A DNA stretch of 64,000 nt from Allomuricauda sp. TY007 (GTDB lineage Bacteria; Bacteroidota; Bacteroidia; Flavobacteriales; Flavobacteriaceae), in assembly GCF_010468565.1 (NCBI RefSeq), contig NZ_WUEG01000010.1:1-64000 (forward strand), given 5' to 3'. The notes beneath the pieces were generated by a model, which was not told where the DNA came from, made no database searches, and saw only the letters and a list, made by a program, of their open reading frames with translations. Positions 49,956-59,128 of the stretch are shown in pieces. The position numbers and the translations under genes were made by a program. Numbering within the stretch: position 1 is the first letter of the stretch; each line of letters begins with the position of its first letter.

Positions 49956-51395
49956 ATGAACGATGATTTGCACAGGATATTGATGAAAGGAGGCATCACT
50001 TCTCCCGGAGAACTCAAAGATAGTATTGCCATGTTAGAGGCCGCAGGGCTATCGGAAGTTTATTTTGGCTCAAGGCAGGATTTGCTTTTTCCGTTGGACA
50101 ATAACAAAAAGCGCCCTTTGGAAAAGACCTCGAAATACAAGATGGATATTGTTGCCGATAGATCTTACCAAAATATTGTTTGTTCTTATGTATCGGCAGA
50201 TATCTTTGATGGCACCCATTGGCTCAAAGGTTCCACCTACCTGTATCTTTTGGAACAGTTTGATTTTATGCCAAGGTTAAAGATCAATATTACCGATCCA
50301 AAACAACGCTTGGTGCCTATTTTCAGTGGAAACCTCAATTTTGTGGCATCCGAAGACGAAGATTATTGGTATTTGAACATCCTGCTGCCGCATTGGAAGA
50401 AAAGTGCTTACTATCCTGTATTGATCTACAGCTGGGACATGGTTTCGGTATGTAGGGCCATAGAAGAAGTTTACCCGGCCATGGACAATGTGGATCAACT
50501 CTTTGCCATACTGAACCAGAAATTGCAGACCCATAACAACAGGACCATAAAAAAGGAACTTCAAATTCCTTTTGTTACATTTCCCTACTACGAGGGAATG
50601 AACCGAATGGGGTTGGACCAATTTTGGTTGGGGCTATATTGGCGCAACAACCGCTATGATCTTCAATTTTTAAAGGAATTTTGCGGATTTTGTCTGGACA
50701 ACAGCATAGGTAAAATATGCATCACGCCTTGGAAATCGTTCATAGTAAAGGGAATTTCTAAGGAGAGCCGCCCTGAGCTGGAAAGGTTCCTTGGGCAAAG
50801 GGGAATCAATGTTCGGCACTCGCAATTGGAAATGAACTGGCATTTGCCCGTGGATGACCAGGAAGCATTGGAACTTAAACAGTATTTGGTAAACAATTTT
50901 GACCAGAACGACATCAGTACTTATGGGCTTACCTTTGGTATTAGTAAAGATGTGGGAAAACAGTCCCATTTTTCATCCATTGTCATTGAGAAGAACCCAC
51001 CAACCCAGATTGGATTGGATTATAAAGTAAGACCAACGTACAATGTTTGTTACTTTAAAGACTTTGACCCCAACACAAGACACTATTTAATCTATGCCCG
51101 AGATGTGGACAAAAAGGAATTGCCCAACCTCTTGATCGAGTTGAGCAGAGAATATTTCCAGCAACTTGGACAAGAGAAAACCGCACCAACAAAGAAAACA
51201 GCAAAAAAGGAACAAGTAAAACACAAGGTTCATCAATGCCCAAACTGCTTAACGGTGTATGATAGTGAAACGGGAGATGCCCAAAACGGTATAGAGCCCC
51301 ATACAAAGTTTGAGGATTTGCCCGAAGCTTATATATGTCCTGTTTGTGGTTCTGAAAAAGATGTTTTTGAACCTGTAGAGCTGCTTTTAGGTTAA
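49956..51395 (+). CDS. Rubredoxin-tailed protein with nitrite/sulfite-reductase-like body
   Basis: This 479-residue protein starts 4 bases after the nas fusion gene. The C-terminus (about 427-475) is a rubredoxin: CPNC and CPVCG hold one iron. The body (about 1-400) has two halves reminiscent of nitrite/sulfite reductase ferredoxin-like domains, including ICITPWKSFIVKGI, which recalls the TPW stretch of that family, but the C-x5-C and C-x3-C siroheme ligands are absent. It is probably not a siroheme enzyme. A role as electron carrier or assembly partner of nitrate or nitrite reductase is inferred from position. Confidence 0.7.
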   Translation: MNDDLHRILMKGGITSPGELKDSIAMLEAAGLSEVYFGSRQDLLFPLDNNKKRPLEKTSKYKMDIVADRSYQNIVCSYVSADIFDGTHWLKGSTYLYLLEQFDFMPRLKINITDPKQRLVPIFSGNLNFVASEDEDYWYLNILLPHWKKSAYYPVLIYSWDMVSVCRAIEEVYPAMDNVDQLFAILNQKLQTHNNRTIKKELQIPFVTFPYYEGMNRMGLDQFWLGLYWRNNRYDLQFLKEFCGFCLDNSIGKICITPWKSFIVKGISKESRPELERFLGQRGINVRHSQLEMNWHLPVDDQEALELKQYLVNNFDQNDISTYGLTFGISKDVGKQSHFSSIVIEKNPPTQIGLDYKVRPTYNVCYFKDFDPNTRHYLIYARDVDKKELPNLLIELSREYFQQLGQEKTAPTKKTAKKEQVKHKVHQCPNCLTVYDSETGDAQNGIEPHTKFEDLPEAYICPVCGSEKDVFEPVELLLG

Positions 51396-51620
51396 TCTAG
51401 GCGCTTAAGGAAAATAGTATCGAGAATTGATTTCAATACTTAAAACCCTTGTTCTCGATATCCTCCCAAAGGCGGACAGGCTTTTTCCAAGGAAAAAATC
51501 AAACTGACGATTATTTTGTTATTATCATTCAAAAACAGGCATTCTTTAATGGGTTTATTCCTGAATCAGGAAAAAATACATTAAATTTTACACATAAATT
51601 TAACAACTAAACAAACTGTA
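51396..51620. other. Spacer between the nas operon and the carboxylesterase gene
   Basis: This 225-base spacer holds a 9-bp inverted repeat and a small T/A hairpin (TTTTTCC at 51482-51488 with GGAAAAA at 51491-51497). I see no gene in it. The stretch before the esterase ATG is A-rich, as usual here. Confidence 0.4.
51418..51460. repeat. Nine-bp inverted repeat after the nas operon
   Basis: TATCGAGAA (51418-51426) and TTCTCGATA (51452-51460) are perfect arms 25 bases apart. No T-run follows the second arm directly, so it is a weak terminator candidate and could be a protein-binding or RNA structure. Confidence 0.4.
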
Positions 51621-53237
51621 ATGAAATTAAAAACAATGCTCCTAGCAACCTTGGTCTGTTCAGGGTTGAGCTCAATATATGCACAAACTGAAGTTGTTAC
51701 CGGAGAAAATGTTGCGGTCACCGACACCGAATCCGGAAAAGTCCGCGGATTTATCCAAAATGGAATTTACACCTATAAAGGAATTCCCTACGCAACGGCA
51801 GAACGTTTTATGCCAGCAACAAAAGTGGAACCTTGGGAAGGAGTGAGAAGCTCGACCATGTATGGTCCCGTGGCACCTTTAATGACTCCCACTACACAGG
51901 TTCAAGATGAACCTGAATTTGTTTTTGACCACGATTGGGGCTATACCAGCGAAGATTGCCTGCGTATCAATATTTGGACCCCAAGTATTGATGATGGCAA
52001 AAAAAGACCGGTGCTTTTTTGGATTCACGGTGGGGGATATACGGCAGGTTCCAGTCAAGAACTTCCTTCTTACCATGGTGAAAACTTAAGTGCTAAGGGA
52101 GATGTTGTCGTGGTTTCCATCAACCACAGGCTCAATATTCTCGGCTTTTTGGACCTATCCGCCTATGGCGATAAATACAAAGAATCCGCCAATAACAGTA
52201 TGTTGGATATTGTTGCCGCTTTGGAATGGGTAAAAACCAATATATCCAACTTTGGTGGTGACCCTAACAACGTTACCATTTTTGGTCAGTCCGGGGGAGG
52301 AGCCAAAGTAAATACATTGATGGCCATGCCCAGGGCCAAGGGACTGTTTCATAAAGCGATTAACCAAAGTGGGTCGTTCAGGGGCAGTTTGTCCAAAAAG
52401 GAAACCACAAGAGCTATTGCAGCTGAGGTGTTGCAGCAACTTTCGTTATCCGAAGACCAAGTGGACAGTCTTCAAACCATCCCGTTCGATAAATTAAGCG
52501 CAGCGGGAACTGCAGCTTTGCAAAAAGTAGCCAAGCAAATGAATGCCAAAGGCATTGTTCCTGTAGGATTGAGCCTCAATTGGGGGCCAAGTATGGATGG
52601 GAATGTACTTCCGCACGATTTAATGTCCGACGAAGCATTCGAACTTTCCAAAGATATTCCCTTGATGTTGGGAACCACAAAAAATGAATTTACACCATTT
52701 ATGAACGGACGTTTTTTCCAAGCATCCGAAGAAGAAGTGATGGCTCATATTAAGGAGACGTACAAAGACAAGGCAGATGATTATGTGGCAGCTGTAAAGA
52801 AAGCATATCCTAACGATACCAGACCGTCCGACCTGTTGGACATAGATGCCACATTTAGGCCAGGGGCCGTTTTCCAGGCCAATAAAAAGTCAGAATTAAA
52901 TAGCGGGGCACCCGTTTATATGTTTATGTTCACATGGCAATCCCCTGTTTTTGATGGGAAGTATAAAGCCCTGCATTGCATGGAACTTCCTTTTGTTTTT
53001 GATAATATTGAATGTGCCCGACAAATGACAGGTGGTGGACAGGAAGCCCATGTACTTGCCAATAAAATGAGCAGTGCCTGGATCAATTTTGCGAAAACAG
53101 GAAACCCGAACCACAATGGATTGCCGCAGTGGCCTGAATATACCCCAGAGGATACACCTACCATGTTTTTTGACAATACTTGTGAGGTAAAGCCACAGCA
53201 CGACAAAGAGTTTTTGGCCCTGATGGCGGAGATGTAA
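51621..53237 (+). CDS. Secreted type-B carboxylesterase
   Basis: The 538-residue protein has a Sec signal (cleaved after IYAQ) and the carboxylesterase family order: YKGIPYA (near 52), SEDCLRINIWTP (near 110), PVLFWIHGGGYTAGSS (oxyanion hole), the nucleophile elbow FGQSGGG (Ser near 223) and LPFVFDNIE with the catalytic His region near 455. It hydrolyses ester bonds of unknown substrates in the periplasm or outside. It stands alone, with a strong terminator behind it. Confidence 0.9.
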   Translation: MKLKTMLLATLVCSGLSSIYAQTEVVTGENVAVTDTESGKVRGFIQNGIYTYKGIPYATAERFMPATKVEPWEGVRSSTMYGPVAPLMTPTTQVQDEPEFVFDHDWGYTSEDCLRINIWTPSIDDGKKRPVLFWIHGGGYTAGSSQELPSYHGENLSAKGDVVVVSINHRLNILGFLDLSAYGDKYKESANNSMLDIVAALEWVKTNISNFGGDPNNVTIFGQSGGGAKVNTLMAMPRAKGLFHKAINQSGSFRGSLSKKETTRAIAAEVLQQLSLSEDQVDSLQTIPFDKLSAAGTAALQKVAKQMNAKGIVPVGLSLNWGPSMDGNVLPHDLMSDEAFELSKDIPLMLGTTKNEFTPFMNGRFFQASEEEVMAHIKETYKDKADDYVAAVKKAYPNDTRPSDLLDIDATFRPGAVFQANKKSELNSGAPVYMFMFTWQSPVFDGKYKALHCMELPFVFDNIECARQMTGGGQEAHVLANKMSSAWINFAKTGNPNHNGLPQWPEYTPEDTPTMFFDNTCEVKPQHDKEFLALMAEM

Positions 53238-53294
53238 AAGCAATCCAAGTGTTGAGAGAATAGGTGCAATCAAAACACATCAAAAAAATAACCG

Positions 53295-53327
53295 CAAGCA
53301 TGGATAGCCGTCCATGCTTGTTTTTTA
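53295..53327 (+). terminator. Terminator between the convergent esterase and monooxygenase genes
   Basis: A perfect 10-bp stem (CAAGCATGGA 53295-53304 with TCCATGCTTG 53311-53320) and a 6-base loop are followed by TTTTTT. It directly abuts the end of the minus-strand gene and probably works in both directions. Confidence 0.92.
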
Positions 53328-54371
53328 TTACTCCACAGCAGATGTTTTGTGGACTTCGGAACTTTCATTGATCTCCACCATAATCTCCGCGAATATTTCA
53401 GCCGATTTTATTCGGTCTTCGGTACTGTACATTATGGATGAAACTATTAGTTCATCAACCTGTGTTTCGTCAATAAAGCCCTGAACCTGTTTTTTTACCG
53501 TTTCCTTGCTGCCTACAAATGAGTATCGCGTCATTTGCATAATGGCAGGGTGCTGTCGTACCTCTTGTAAACTCGTGCTCATTTCGGTAGGAGGTTCAAT
53601 AAACTCGCTTTGGGTCCCCGACAAAATATTGATGACCATTCTTAAGGCCGATGTATACAAACGTTCAGCTTCCTTGTCGGTATCTGCTATGATTACATTG
53701 ATACCAGCAATAACATAAGGTTCTTGTAATACTTCCGAAGGTTGAAACTGCTCCCTGTAAATTTCTAGGGCATTGAAGAGTTGGGCCGTTGCAAAATGAC
53801 TGGCAAAGGCATAGGGCAATCCTTTTTGGGCGGCCAATCGGGCACTACTGGTACTTGAACCGAGAATGTAAATGGGTACATCCACCCCTTCGGCCAAGGT
53901 TACCCTTACTTTGGACGTTTTGTTGTCGCTTGAAAAATAGTTCTGAATTTTTTCAATATCGCTCGGAAAAGAATGTGTAGCCTCGATAAATCCTGGATTA
54001 ATGGCGCTGGCCGTTTGTTGGTCGGTGCCCGGAGCCCTACCCAGTCCCAAATCGATACGGTTGGGGAACAAATTTCCCAAGGTTCCGAATTTTTCTGCAA
54101 CAACAAAAGGGGAGTGGTTGGGCAACATTACCCCGCCCGAACCTACACGTAAAGTAGAGGTGTGCTGCGCCACATGGCCAATTAAAATTTCGGGGGCACT
54201 ACTGGTAATGGCGGGCATGTTGTGGTGTTCTGCAAACCACATCCGTTCATAACCCAAAGCCTCGGCTTTTTGGGCAAGGGCTACCGTGTTTTTATATACT
54301 TGGTTAATAGAGCTCCCTTTGGGAAGAACGGCCAGTTCCAGAATAGAGTACGCTATTTTTTTTGAATTCAT
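53328..54371 (-). CDS. Luciferase-like flavin-dependent monooxygenase
   Basis: The 347-residue protein has the LLM-class TIM-barrel pattern: YSILELAVLPKGSS, ALGYERMWFAEHHNMPAITSSAPEILIGH (about 37-65), LRVGSGGVMLPNHSPFVVAEKFGTL and NRIDLGLGRAPG (about 95-115). It belongs to the small YhbW-like group annotated as alkanal monooxygenase-like enzymes; FMNH2 is expected to come from a separate reductase. It lies 36 bases after an ArsR-type gene on the same strand, which probably regulates it. Confidence 0.88.
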   Translation of the reverse strand: MNSKKIAYSILELAVLPKGSSINQVYKNTVALAQKAEALGYERMWFAEHHNMPAITSSAPEILIGHVAQHTSTLRVGSGGVMLPNHSPFVVAEKFGTLGNLFPNRIDLGLGRAPGTDQQTASAINPGFIEATHSFPSDIEKIQNYFSSDNKTSKVRVTLAEGVDVPIYILGSSTSSARLAAQKGLPYAFASHFATAQLFNALEIYREQFQPSEVLQEPYVIAGINVIIADTDKEAERLYTSALRMVINILSGTQSEFIEPPTEMSTSLQEVRQHPAIMQMTRYSFVGSKETVKKQVQGFIDETQVDELIVSSIMYSTEDRIKSAEIFAEIMVEINESSEVHKTSAVE

Positions 54372-54407
54372 ATATTTATATGTATCGATGTATTGTTGAA
54401 ATAAAAA

Positions 54408-54677
54408 TCAAAGTTTTTTGAGGGCTTTCAAGTAGTTTTCCATCACATCTTTGTTGAGTGAATAAAAATAGAACCGTCCCTCTTTTTGAGGTTCGATCAA
54501 TTCAGCATCGACCAATTTTTTTATATGATGGCTTACCGATGGTTGTGATAGATGCAGTGATGCAGTAATCGTGCTACATTCAAGTTTGTCATCACAACAT
54601 TGGATTGCTTGAAGAATCTTCAACCGATTGACATCGCTCAAAGCCTTTGATATTTTTTCTACTTGCTTAAGGTTCAA
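54408..54677 (-). CDS. ArsR-family transcriptional regulator
   Basis: The 89-residue protein is a single winged helix (LSDVNRLKILQAIQCC, LHLSQPSVSHHIKKLVDAELI, GRFYFYSL). It has the pair CC at 27-28 plus Cys34, but not the ELCVCDL motif of arsenic sensors, so a metal, thiol or oxidant signal is possible. It leads the operon with the monooxygenase gene. Confidence 0.88.
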   Translation of the reverse strand: MNLKQVEKISKALSDVNRLKILQAIQCCDDKLECSTITASLHLSQPSVSHHIKKLVDAELIEPQKEGRFYFYSLNKDVMENYLKALKKL

Positions 54678-54685
54678 ATCAAACT

Positions 54686-54709
54686 ATATATTGAAACATG
54701 TAAATATAT
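54686..54709 (-). promoter_or_regulatory. Candidate ArsR operator
   Basis: ATATATT (54686-54692) and AATATAT (54703-54709) form a 7-10-7 inverted repeat just upstream of the arsR start. Size and place fit autoregulation, but the AT-rich context lowers its weight. Confidence 0.4.
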
Positions 54710-54867
54710 CAATAAATATAATTGTGACAATGGTAGAGGGTGTAATTCTGGGCAAAACATCTCTTTTGGGGGAGACAATAGGATATCCAAAGCTTGGTAA
54801 AACAATCCGATGTACCATTGAAAAAGCTCCTAATGCCTCCAATATCTTCCAAAAGAAACTTGGGAAT

Positions 54868-56268
54868 TTAGACCAATTTCATATTTATGGGGTCCCAGGT
54901 CATTATTTTCTTGTCAAAATAACTGGTGTTACAGGCCAAGGCCGGAGCCGCTGCCCTAAAGCCAAATTCAGCATCTTCCACCACTTCTTTTCCAGACCTT
55001 ATGGCATCAAAGAAATTGGTAAAATGGTCCAAATGGGCACTATAGCCTTCGGGCGCTTTGTAAATAACATCGCCTTTTGGATGTTTATTTTGTTGCGCTT
55101 TGGTCCATTTGGCGTTATAGTCGGCCGTCATGCGGTCTTGCATTTCCTTTGGAAAGGTGAATACTGAATCATACCCACCAAAACCTGGTGCTTCGGGCAT
55201 TTTGCTGTACCCAACGGTAATATCATTTCCGTTTATGGTGATGGTACCTTCGGAACCTATCATTTGTATAATTTCCTGGCCTCCCGTACCGCTAATAAAG
55301 TTTACGCGCAGATTTAATTGAAACGCAGGGTGTTCCTCACTATCCGGGTATTGCATTACACCGGACATTACATCGGGCATGTTTCTACCATCTTTCCAAT
55401 AACTAAATTGGCCTGTACTATAAATATCTTCCGGTCCTTTGGAATTCGTAATAAAATGGGTTCCGCTCAACAAATGGATATAAAGGTCGCCAGCTACACC
55501 TGTACCAAATTCCTTAAAAGCCCGCCACCAAAAGAATTTTTTGGCATCAAACTCCATTTTATCGGTTACCTCTATAAAAGTGTCCCAATCCGTGGTTTCC
55601 GCACTGGCGTCGTCAGGAATGGTATATTCCCATGCCCCGATGGAACTTTGTCGGTCCCAGGCCGCTTGCACCATGTTAAGGTCGCCGATTTCACCTGCGG
55701 CCAAAAGTTCTTTGGCCTTGGCATACCCAACACTACTTACTCTTTGACTACCTATCTGAACAACCTTACCGGATCTTTTGGCCGCTTTCATCATAGGGTA
55801 ACCCTCCTCAATTTTGTGCATCATAGGTTTTTCCAGATATACGTGTTTGCCTTTCGCAAGGGCATCCAATGTTATTTGGGCATGCCAAACATCGGTAGTA
55901 CAAATTAGCACGGCGTCAATATCATCCCTGTCCAATAGATTTTTATAACTTCGGGTAACAAACAGGTCTTTTCCAAATTCTTCTTGGGCCCGGACCAACC
56001 TGCCTTTGTACAGGTCACAGATACCCGCAAGTTCAACCCCGGGGACTTGTAGCGCGGTGTTTAGGTCAAAATGCCCTTGTACCCCGTATCCGATTACTCC
56101 GATTCTTATTTTATCGTTGTTAGAAAATCCTTTTTCATATCGTAACATGCGCTCTTCTGCTTTTTTTTGTGCTGCAAAAGATGCGAATGGGGTGGCAGCA
56201 GAGGCCAAAGTAGTGGCTCCTATCTGTCGTAAAAATTTTCTTCTTTTGTTTGAATTGTTTTTCATCAA
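54868..56268 (-). CDS. Tat-exported Gfo/Idh/MocA-family oxidoreductase
   Basis: The 466-residue protein has a twin-arginine signal (KRRKFLRQIGATTLASAA) and then the Rossmann start RIGVIGYGVQGHFDLN (about 55-70), AVLICTTDVWHAQITLDALAKGKHVYLEKPM (the EKP motif of the family) and a C-terminal alpha/beta domain ending in FNTSYFDKK-like helices. Export by Tat means it folds with its NAD(P) cofactor in the cytoplasm. Related proteins act on sugars or glycans; the substrate is unknown. It follows the TolB-like gene on the same strand. Confidence 0.9.
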   Translation of the reverse strand: MMKNNSNKRRKFLRQIGATTLASAATPFASFAAQKKAEERMLRYEKGFSNNDKIRIGVIGYGVQGHFDLNTALQVPGVELAGICDLYKGRLVRAQEEFGKDLFVTRSYKNLLDRDDIDAVLICTTDVWHAQITLDALAKGKHVYLEKPMMHKIEEGYPMMKAAKRSGKVVQIGSQRVSSVGYAKAKELLAAGEIGDLNMVQAAWDRQSSIGAWEYTIPDDASAETTDWDTFIEVTDKMEFDAKKFFWWRAFKEFGTGVAGDLYIHLLSGTHFITNSKGPEDIYSTGQFSYWKDGRNMPDVMSGVMQYPDSEEHPAFQLNLRVNFISGTGGQEIIQMIGSEGTITINGNDITVGYSKMPEAPGFGGYDSVFTFPKEMQDRMTADYNAKWTKAQQNKHPKGDVIYKAPEGYSAHLDHFTNFFDAIRSGKEVVEDAEFGFRAAAPALACNTSYFDKKIMTWDPINMKLV

Positions 56269-56290
56269 TTGTTGATTTTATATATAGGTT

Positions 56291-57649
56291 TTAGTTTACT
56301 GAATAACTCACAAAGGCCAATTTTTTACTGTCCGGACTCCAAGAAGGCACATTGATGGTACCTTGGCCACCAAAGAAAACAGGGGTAATATCTTTTATGG
56401 CCTTCGTCTCAATGTTCATAAGCCTAAGTTTTACTTGTTTGCCGAACAAATGGTCTTGCTTTTGGTCGGAAGTGTAGGCGATATACGCAATCCATTTTCC
56501 ATCGGGCGATGGATGTGGAAACCAATTGGAATTTTTATCAAAGGTCAACTGCTCTTGTTTTCTTCCGTTGACAAGCATCCGCCAAATCTGCATGTGTCCA
56601 GATTTATAGGAGTTGTAATAAATATATTTTCCATCGGGCGAATATTCAGGCCCATCGTCCAGCCCTTCGGCCGTGGTCAACCTTTTTTCTTTTCCACCAT
56701 TCACACTGATGGTGTACACATCGTAATTACCGTTTCGTTCTGCGCAATAAGCCAATCGTTTTCCGTTGGGAGACCAACCGTGCCAGTAGGATGGTACTTT
56801 AGAAGTTACTTTTCTAGGTTTTCCACCTTCAACAGGCATCACATAGATAGCGGATTTATAAGGTTTGGGCGAGGGATCGGTCACATCGTTGTGGCTAATG
56901 GCCAGCCATTTGCTATCTGCGGAAATCCCGTGGTCGTTGTTGCTCTGGTCAATAAAATCGGTGTCCAACACCTCCAAATTTTTGGTTTCTAAGTCCAAAG
57001 TGTACAGCTTTCCCTTACTGTTTACAATAAGATAATTGTCCGGATGCCAATTTGGAGCCTCAAAATGTTCGTTTATGGCAAGTACGGTCTCAATGCTGCC
57101 CGTTTCAATATCCACTGTTTGTATGTAGCTAGTGGTATCAATTTTATTTTCAGGTGGATGATCGTAAAAATGGATGGATTGTCCCACCAATTTCCAATGG
57201 CCATCAAATTTTTCCAATAAACGAAATTCAGTAGAAAGACTTTCCTTGCCATCGGTTCCAACTGAAACCTCGTCATGCATTACCCAAGCTGTACTGCCGA
57301 CAATCTTCATTTTATGGTTGCTGTGAAAAGCAAAACCACCATTCCCGATCATATCGGATGGAGGATCTATGATGGACTCTATTGGAATATCAATGGTGCG
57401 CCCATCCGCGGTAGATACCATAAAGCGACTGTAAGGCCGTTTTTCCCAGTATTTCGCATGAGCTTCTTTGTCGCCCATCCGCCAAGTAAGCCCTTCATTT
57501 TCCAAAAGTTTGATGATAGCAAGTGAATCTTGCTGCTGGGAATACAGGGAGAAACTGCATAGTGCGCCCAGAAAGAACAGGAAATATTTTTGAAACAACC
57601 GTTGTGTGCTGCCAAAAGTATACTCCTGAAGTACATAAAATGACTTCAT
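56291..57649 (-). CDS. Exported protein with NTF2-like domain and TolB-type propeller
   Basis: The ATG at 57649 is chosen since it leads into the signal ([14 protein letters not shown], about 25-38); an upstream alternative start adds a non-signal stretch into the tesA region. The 452-residue protein has an NTF2/SnoaL-like domain (about 40-145, [23 protein letters not shown] to [12 protein letters not shown]) followed by WD40-like PD40 repeats (about 160-450, [56 protein letters not shown]). The propeller likely binds a protein or glycan. The combination is uncommon to my knowledge. It precedes the Tat-exported oxidoreductase gene by 22 bases. Confidence 0.85.
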   Translation of the reverse strand: MKSFYVLQEYTFGSTQRLFQKYFLFFLGALCSFSLYSQQQDSLAIIKLLENEGLTWRMGDKEAHAKYWEKRPYSRFMVSTADGRTIDIPIESIIDPPSDMIGNGGFAFHSNHKMKIVGSTAWVMHDEVSVGTDGKESLSTEFRLLEKFDGHWKLVGQSIHFYDHPPENKIDTTSYIQTVDIETGSIETVLAINEHFEAPNWHPDNYLIVNSKGKLYTLDLETKNLEVLDTDFIDQSNNDHGISADSKWLAISHNDVTDPSPKPYKSAIYVMPVEGGKPRKVTSKVPSYWHGWSPNGKRLAYCAERNGNYDVYTISVNGGKEKRLTTAEGLDDGPEYSPDGKYIYYNSYKSGHMQIWRMLVNGRKQEQLTFDKNSNWFPHPSPDGKWIAYIAYTSDQKQDHLFGKQVKLRLMNIETKAIKDITPVFFGGQGTINVPSWSPDSKKLAFVSYSVN

Positions 57650-57704
57650 GATGTTTAGTTTAGTTTTGTGTGCTCGATAAATATACACTTTGCGCACAAA
57701 AAAA

Positions 57705-58406
57705 TTAGAGCATCGGACCCAAAACCTCCCAAACATTTTCAGCCACCAACTTTTGTCCCGCTACTGTTGGATGAATGCCATCCCCCTGATTGAGTTCGGG
57801 AATTCCAGCTACGTTTTCCAATAAAAAAGGAATCAATTTTATGTTTTCTGATGAAGCCAATTCAGGAAATATATTTTCAAATTGAGAAGTATACTCAGGG
57901 CCCATGTTCGGTGGAATCTTCATTCCTGCCAGAATAATCTTGGCATTGGGCAATTTGCTTTGGACGGTGTCCACCATACTTTGAAGATTCGATTCCGTTT
58001 CCGTAAGCGGGACACCCCGTAGCCCATCATTGGCACCCAATTCTATAATAATGATGTCGATACCGTCTTCCAAAACCCATTCCAACCTATTTTTTCCGCT
58101 TGCCGTAGTTTCTCCACTGAGTCCAGCATTGATTACGGTATAATCCAAACCCAAAGAGTCTATTTTTTGTTGAATAAGTGCTGGAAAGGCCTGACTGACC
58201 TCCAACCCATAGCCAGCGGTAAGACTGTCGCCAAAAAACAGGATTTTCTTGCTTGATTCACTGGTCTCGGTAACCGTTGCTTCTTGAGTGGCCGAAGCTT
58301 CATCAGTATCTTTTTTAGCGTTTTTTTCCCCACAACCAAGAAGTAGTAGCGATAAAAAATAACAAAACATTAACGGTAATGGGAAGCTCGGGGTTTTCTT
58401 GGTCAT
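57705..58406 (-). CDS. tesA: TesA-like SGNH/GDSL esterase lipoprotein
   Basis: The 233-residue protein has an SPII signal (LLLLGC), an acidic/Thr linker, and the SGNH blocks [12 protein letters not shown] (Ser), NAGLSGETT (Gly), [10 protein letters not shown] (Asn) and DGIHPTVAG (Asp/His). It is a lysophospholipase/arylesterase of the TesA type on the cell envelope. Its divergent arrangement with ybbA-ybbP repeats the tesA/ybbA neighbourhood of E. coli, a conserved link of unknown meaning. Confidence 0.92.
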   Translation of the reverse strand: MTKKTPSFPLPLMFCYFLSLLLLGCGEKNAKKDTDEASATQEATVTETSESSKKILFFGDSLTAGYGLEVSQAFPALIQQKIDSLGLDYTVINAGLSGETTASGKNRLEWVLEDGIDIIIIELGANDGLRGVPLTETESNLQSMVDTVQSKLPNAKIILAGMKIPPNMGPEYTSQFENIFPELASSENIKLIPFLLENVAGIPELNQGDGIHPTVAGQKLVAENVWEVLGPML

Positions 58407-58449
58407 GATCTATTTTAGTATTTTGAGAGTTTTTAATCTAAAGCGTGGT

Positions 58450-59127
58450 ATGTCAAAGATATTAAAAGTTCAACACCTCTCTAAAACCTATCGAAGTGGG
58501 GAACACGACCTCAATGTACTCAACAATGTTTCATTTGAAGTGGGAAGTGGAGAAAGTTTTGCGATTGTCGGCCCATCGGGCAGTGGAAAAACCACCTTGT
58601 TGGGACTCTGTGCAGGATTGGATACCACTGATGAAGGCGAAATTTGGCTTTGCGGCCAAAATTTGTTTGAACTTGATGAAGACGGAAGGGCACGATTAAG
58701 AAATCAAAACGTAGGTTTTGTTTTTCAGGACTTTCAATTGCTGCCTACACTGACCGCTTTGGAAAATGTGATTGTTCCCTTGGAACTTCGAGGTGTTAAA
58801 AAAGCCGCGGATCTGGGGAAGGAACTTTTGGCCAAGGTTGGATTGCAGAATAGGGAAGACCATTATCCGTCCCAATTATCGGGCGGGGAGCAACAGCGTG
58901 TTGCATTGGCGCGTGCCTTTGCCAACAAACCTGCCATACTTTTTGCCGATGAGCCCACAGGAAACCTGGACGATGAAACAGGTACCAAAATAGAAGATTT
59001 GCTTTTTGAACTCAACAAAGAGCAGGGCACCGCACTTGTAATCGTTACCCATGATCTGGAGCTGGCCCAAAAAACAGATAAAAGTATTCGCCTAAGATCA
59101 GGTAAAATCGAGGAAACCGTTGGTTAA
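58450..59127 (+). CDS. ybbA: ABC transporter ATPase, YbbA/LolD-like
   Basis: The ATG at 58450 is preferred; an upstream alternative start would overlap the divergent tesA promoter. The 225-residue protein has Walker A GPSGSGKTTL, the Q-loop region VFQDFQLLPTLTALENV typical of the MacB/LolD group, signature LSGGEQQRVALARA and Walker B ILFADEPTGNLDDETG. It powers the FtsX-like permease encoded next, probably moving a lipid or lipoprotein substrate in the envelope. Confidence 0.92.
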   Translation: MSKILKVQHLSKTYRSGEHDLNVLNNVSFEVGSGESFAIVGPSGSGKTTLLGLCAGLDTTDEGEIWLCGQNLFELDEDGRARLRNQNVGFVFQDFQLLPTLTALENVIVPLELRGVKKAADLGKELLAKVGLQNREDHYPSQLSGGEQQRVALARAFANKPAILFADEPTGNLDDETGTKIEDLLFELNKEQGTALVIVTHDLELAQKTDKSIRLRSGKIEETVG

Positions 59128-59128
59128 T

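Noticed and set aside
55318..55908. A 196-codon plus-strand frame within the Gfo/Idh gene
   Set aside because: It lies opposite a complete, well-conserved oxidoreductase and shows no family features.
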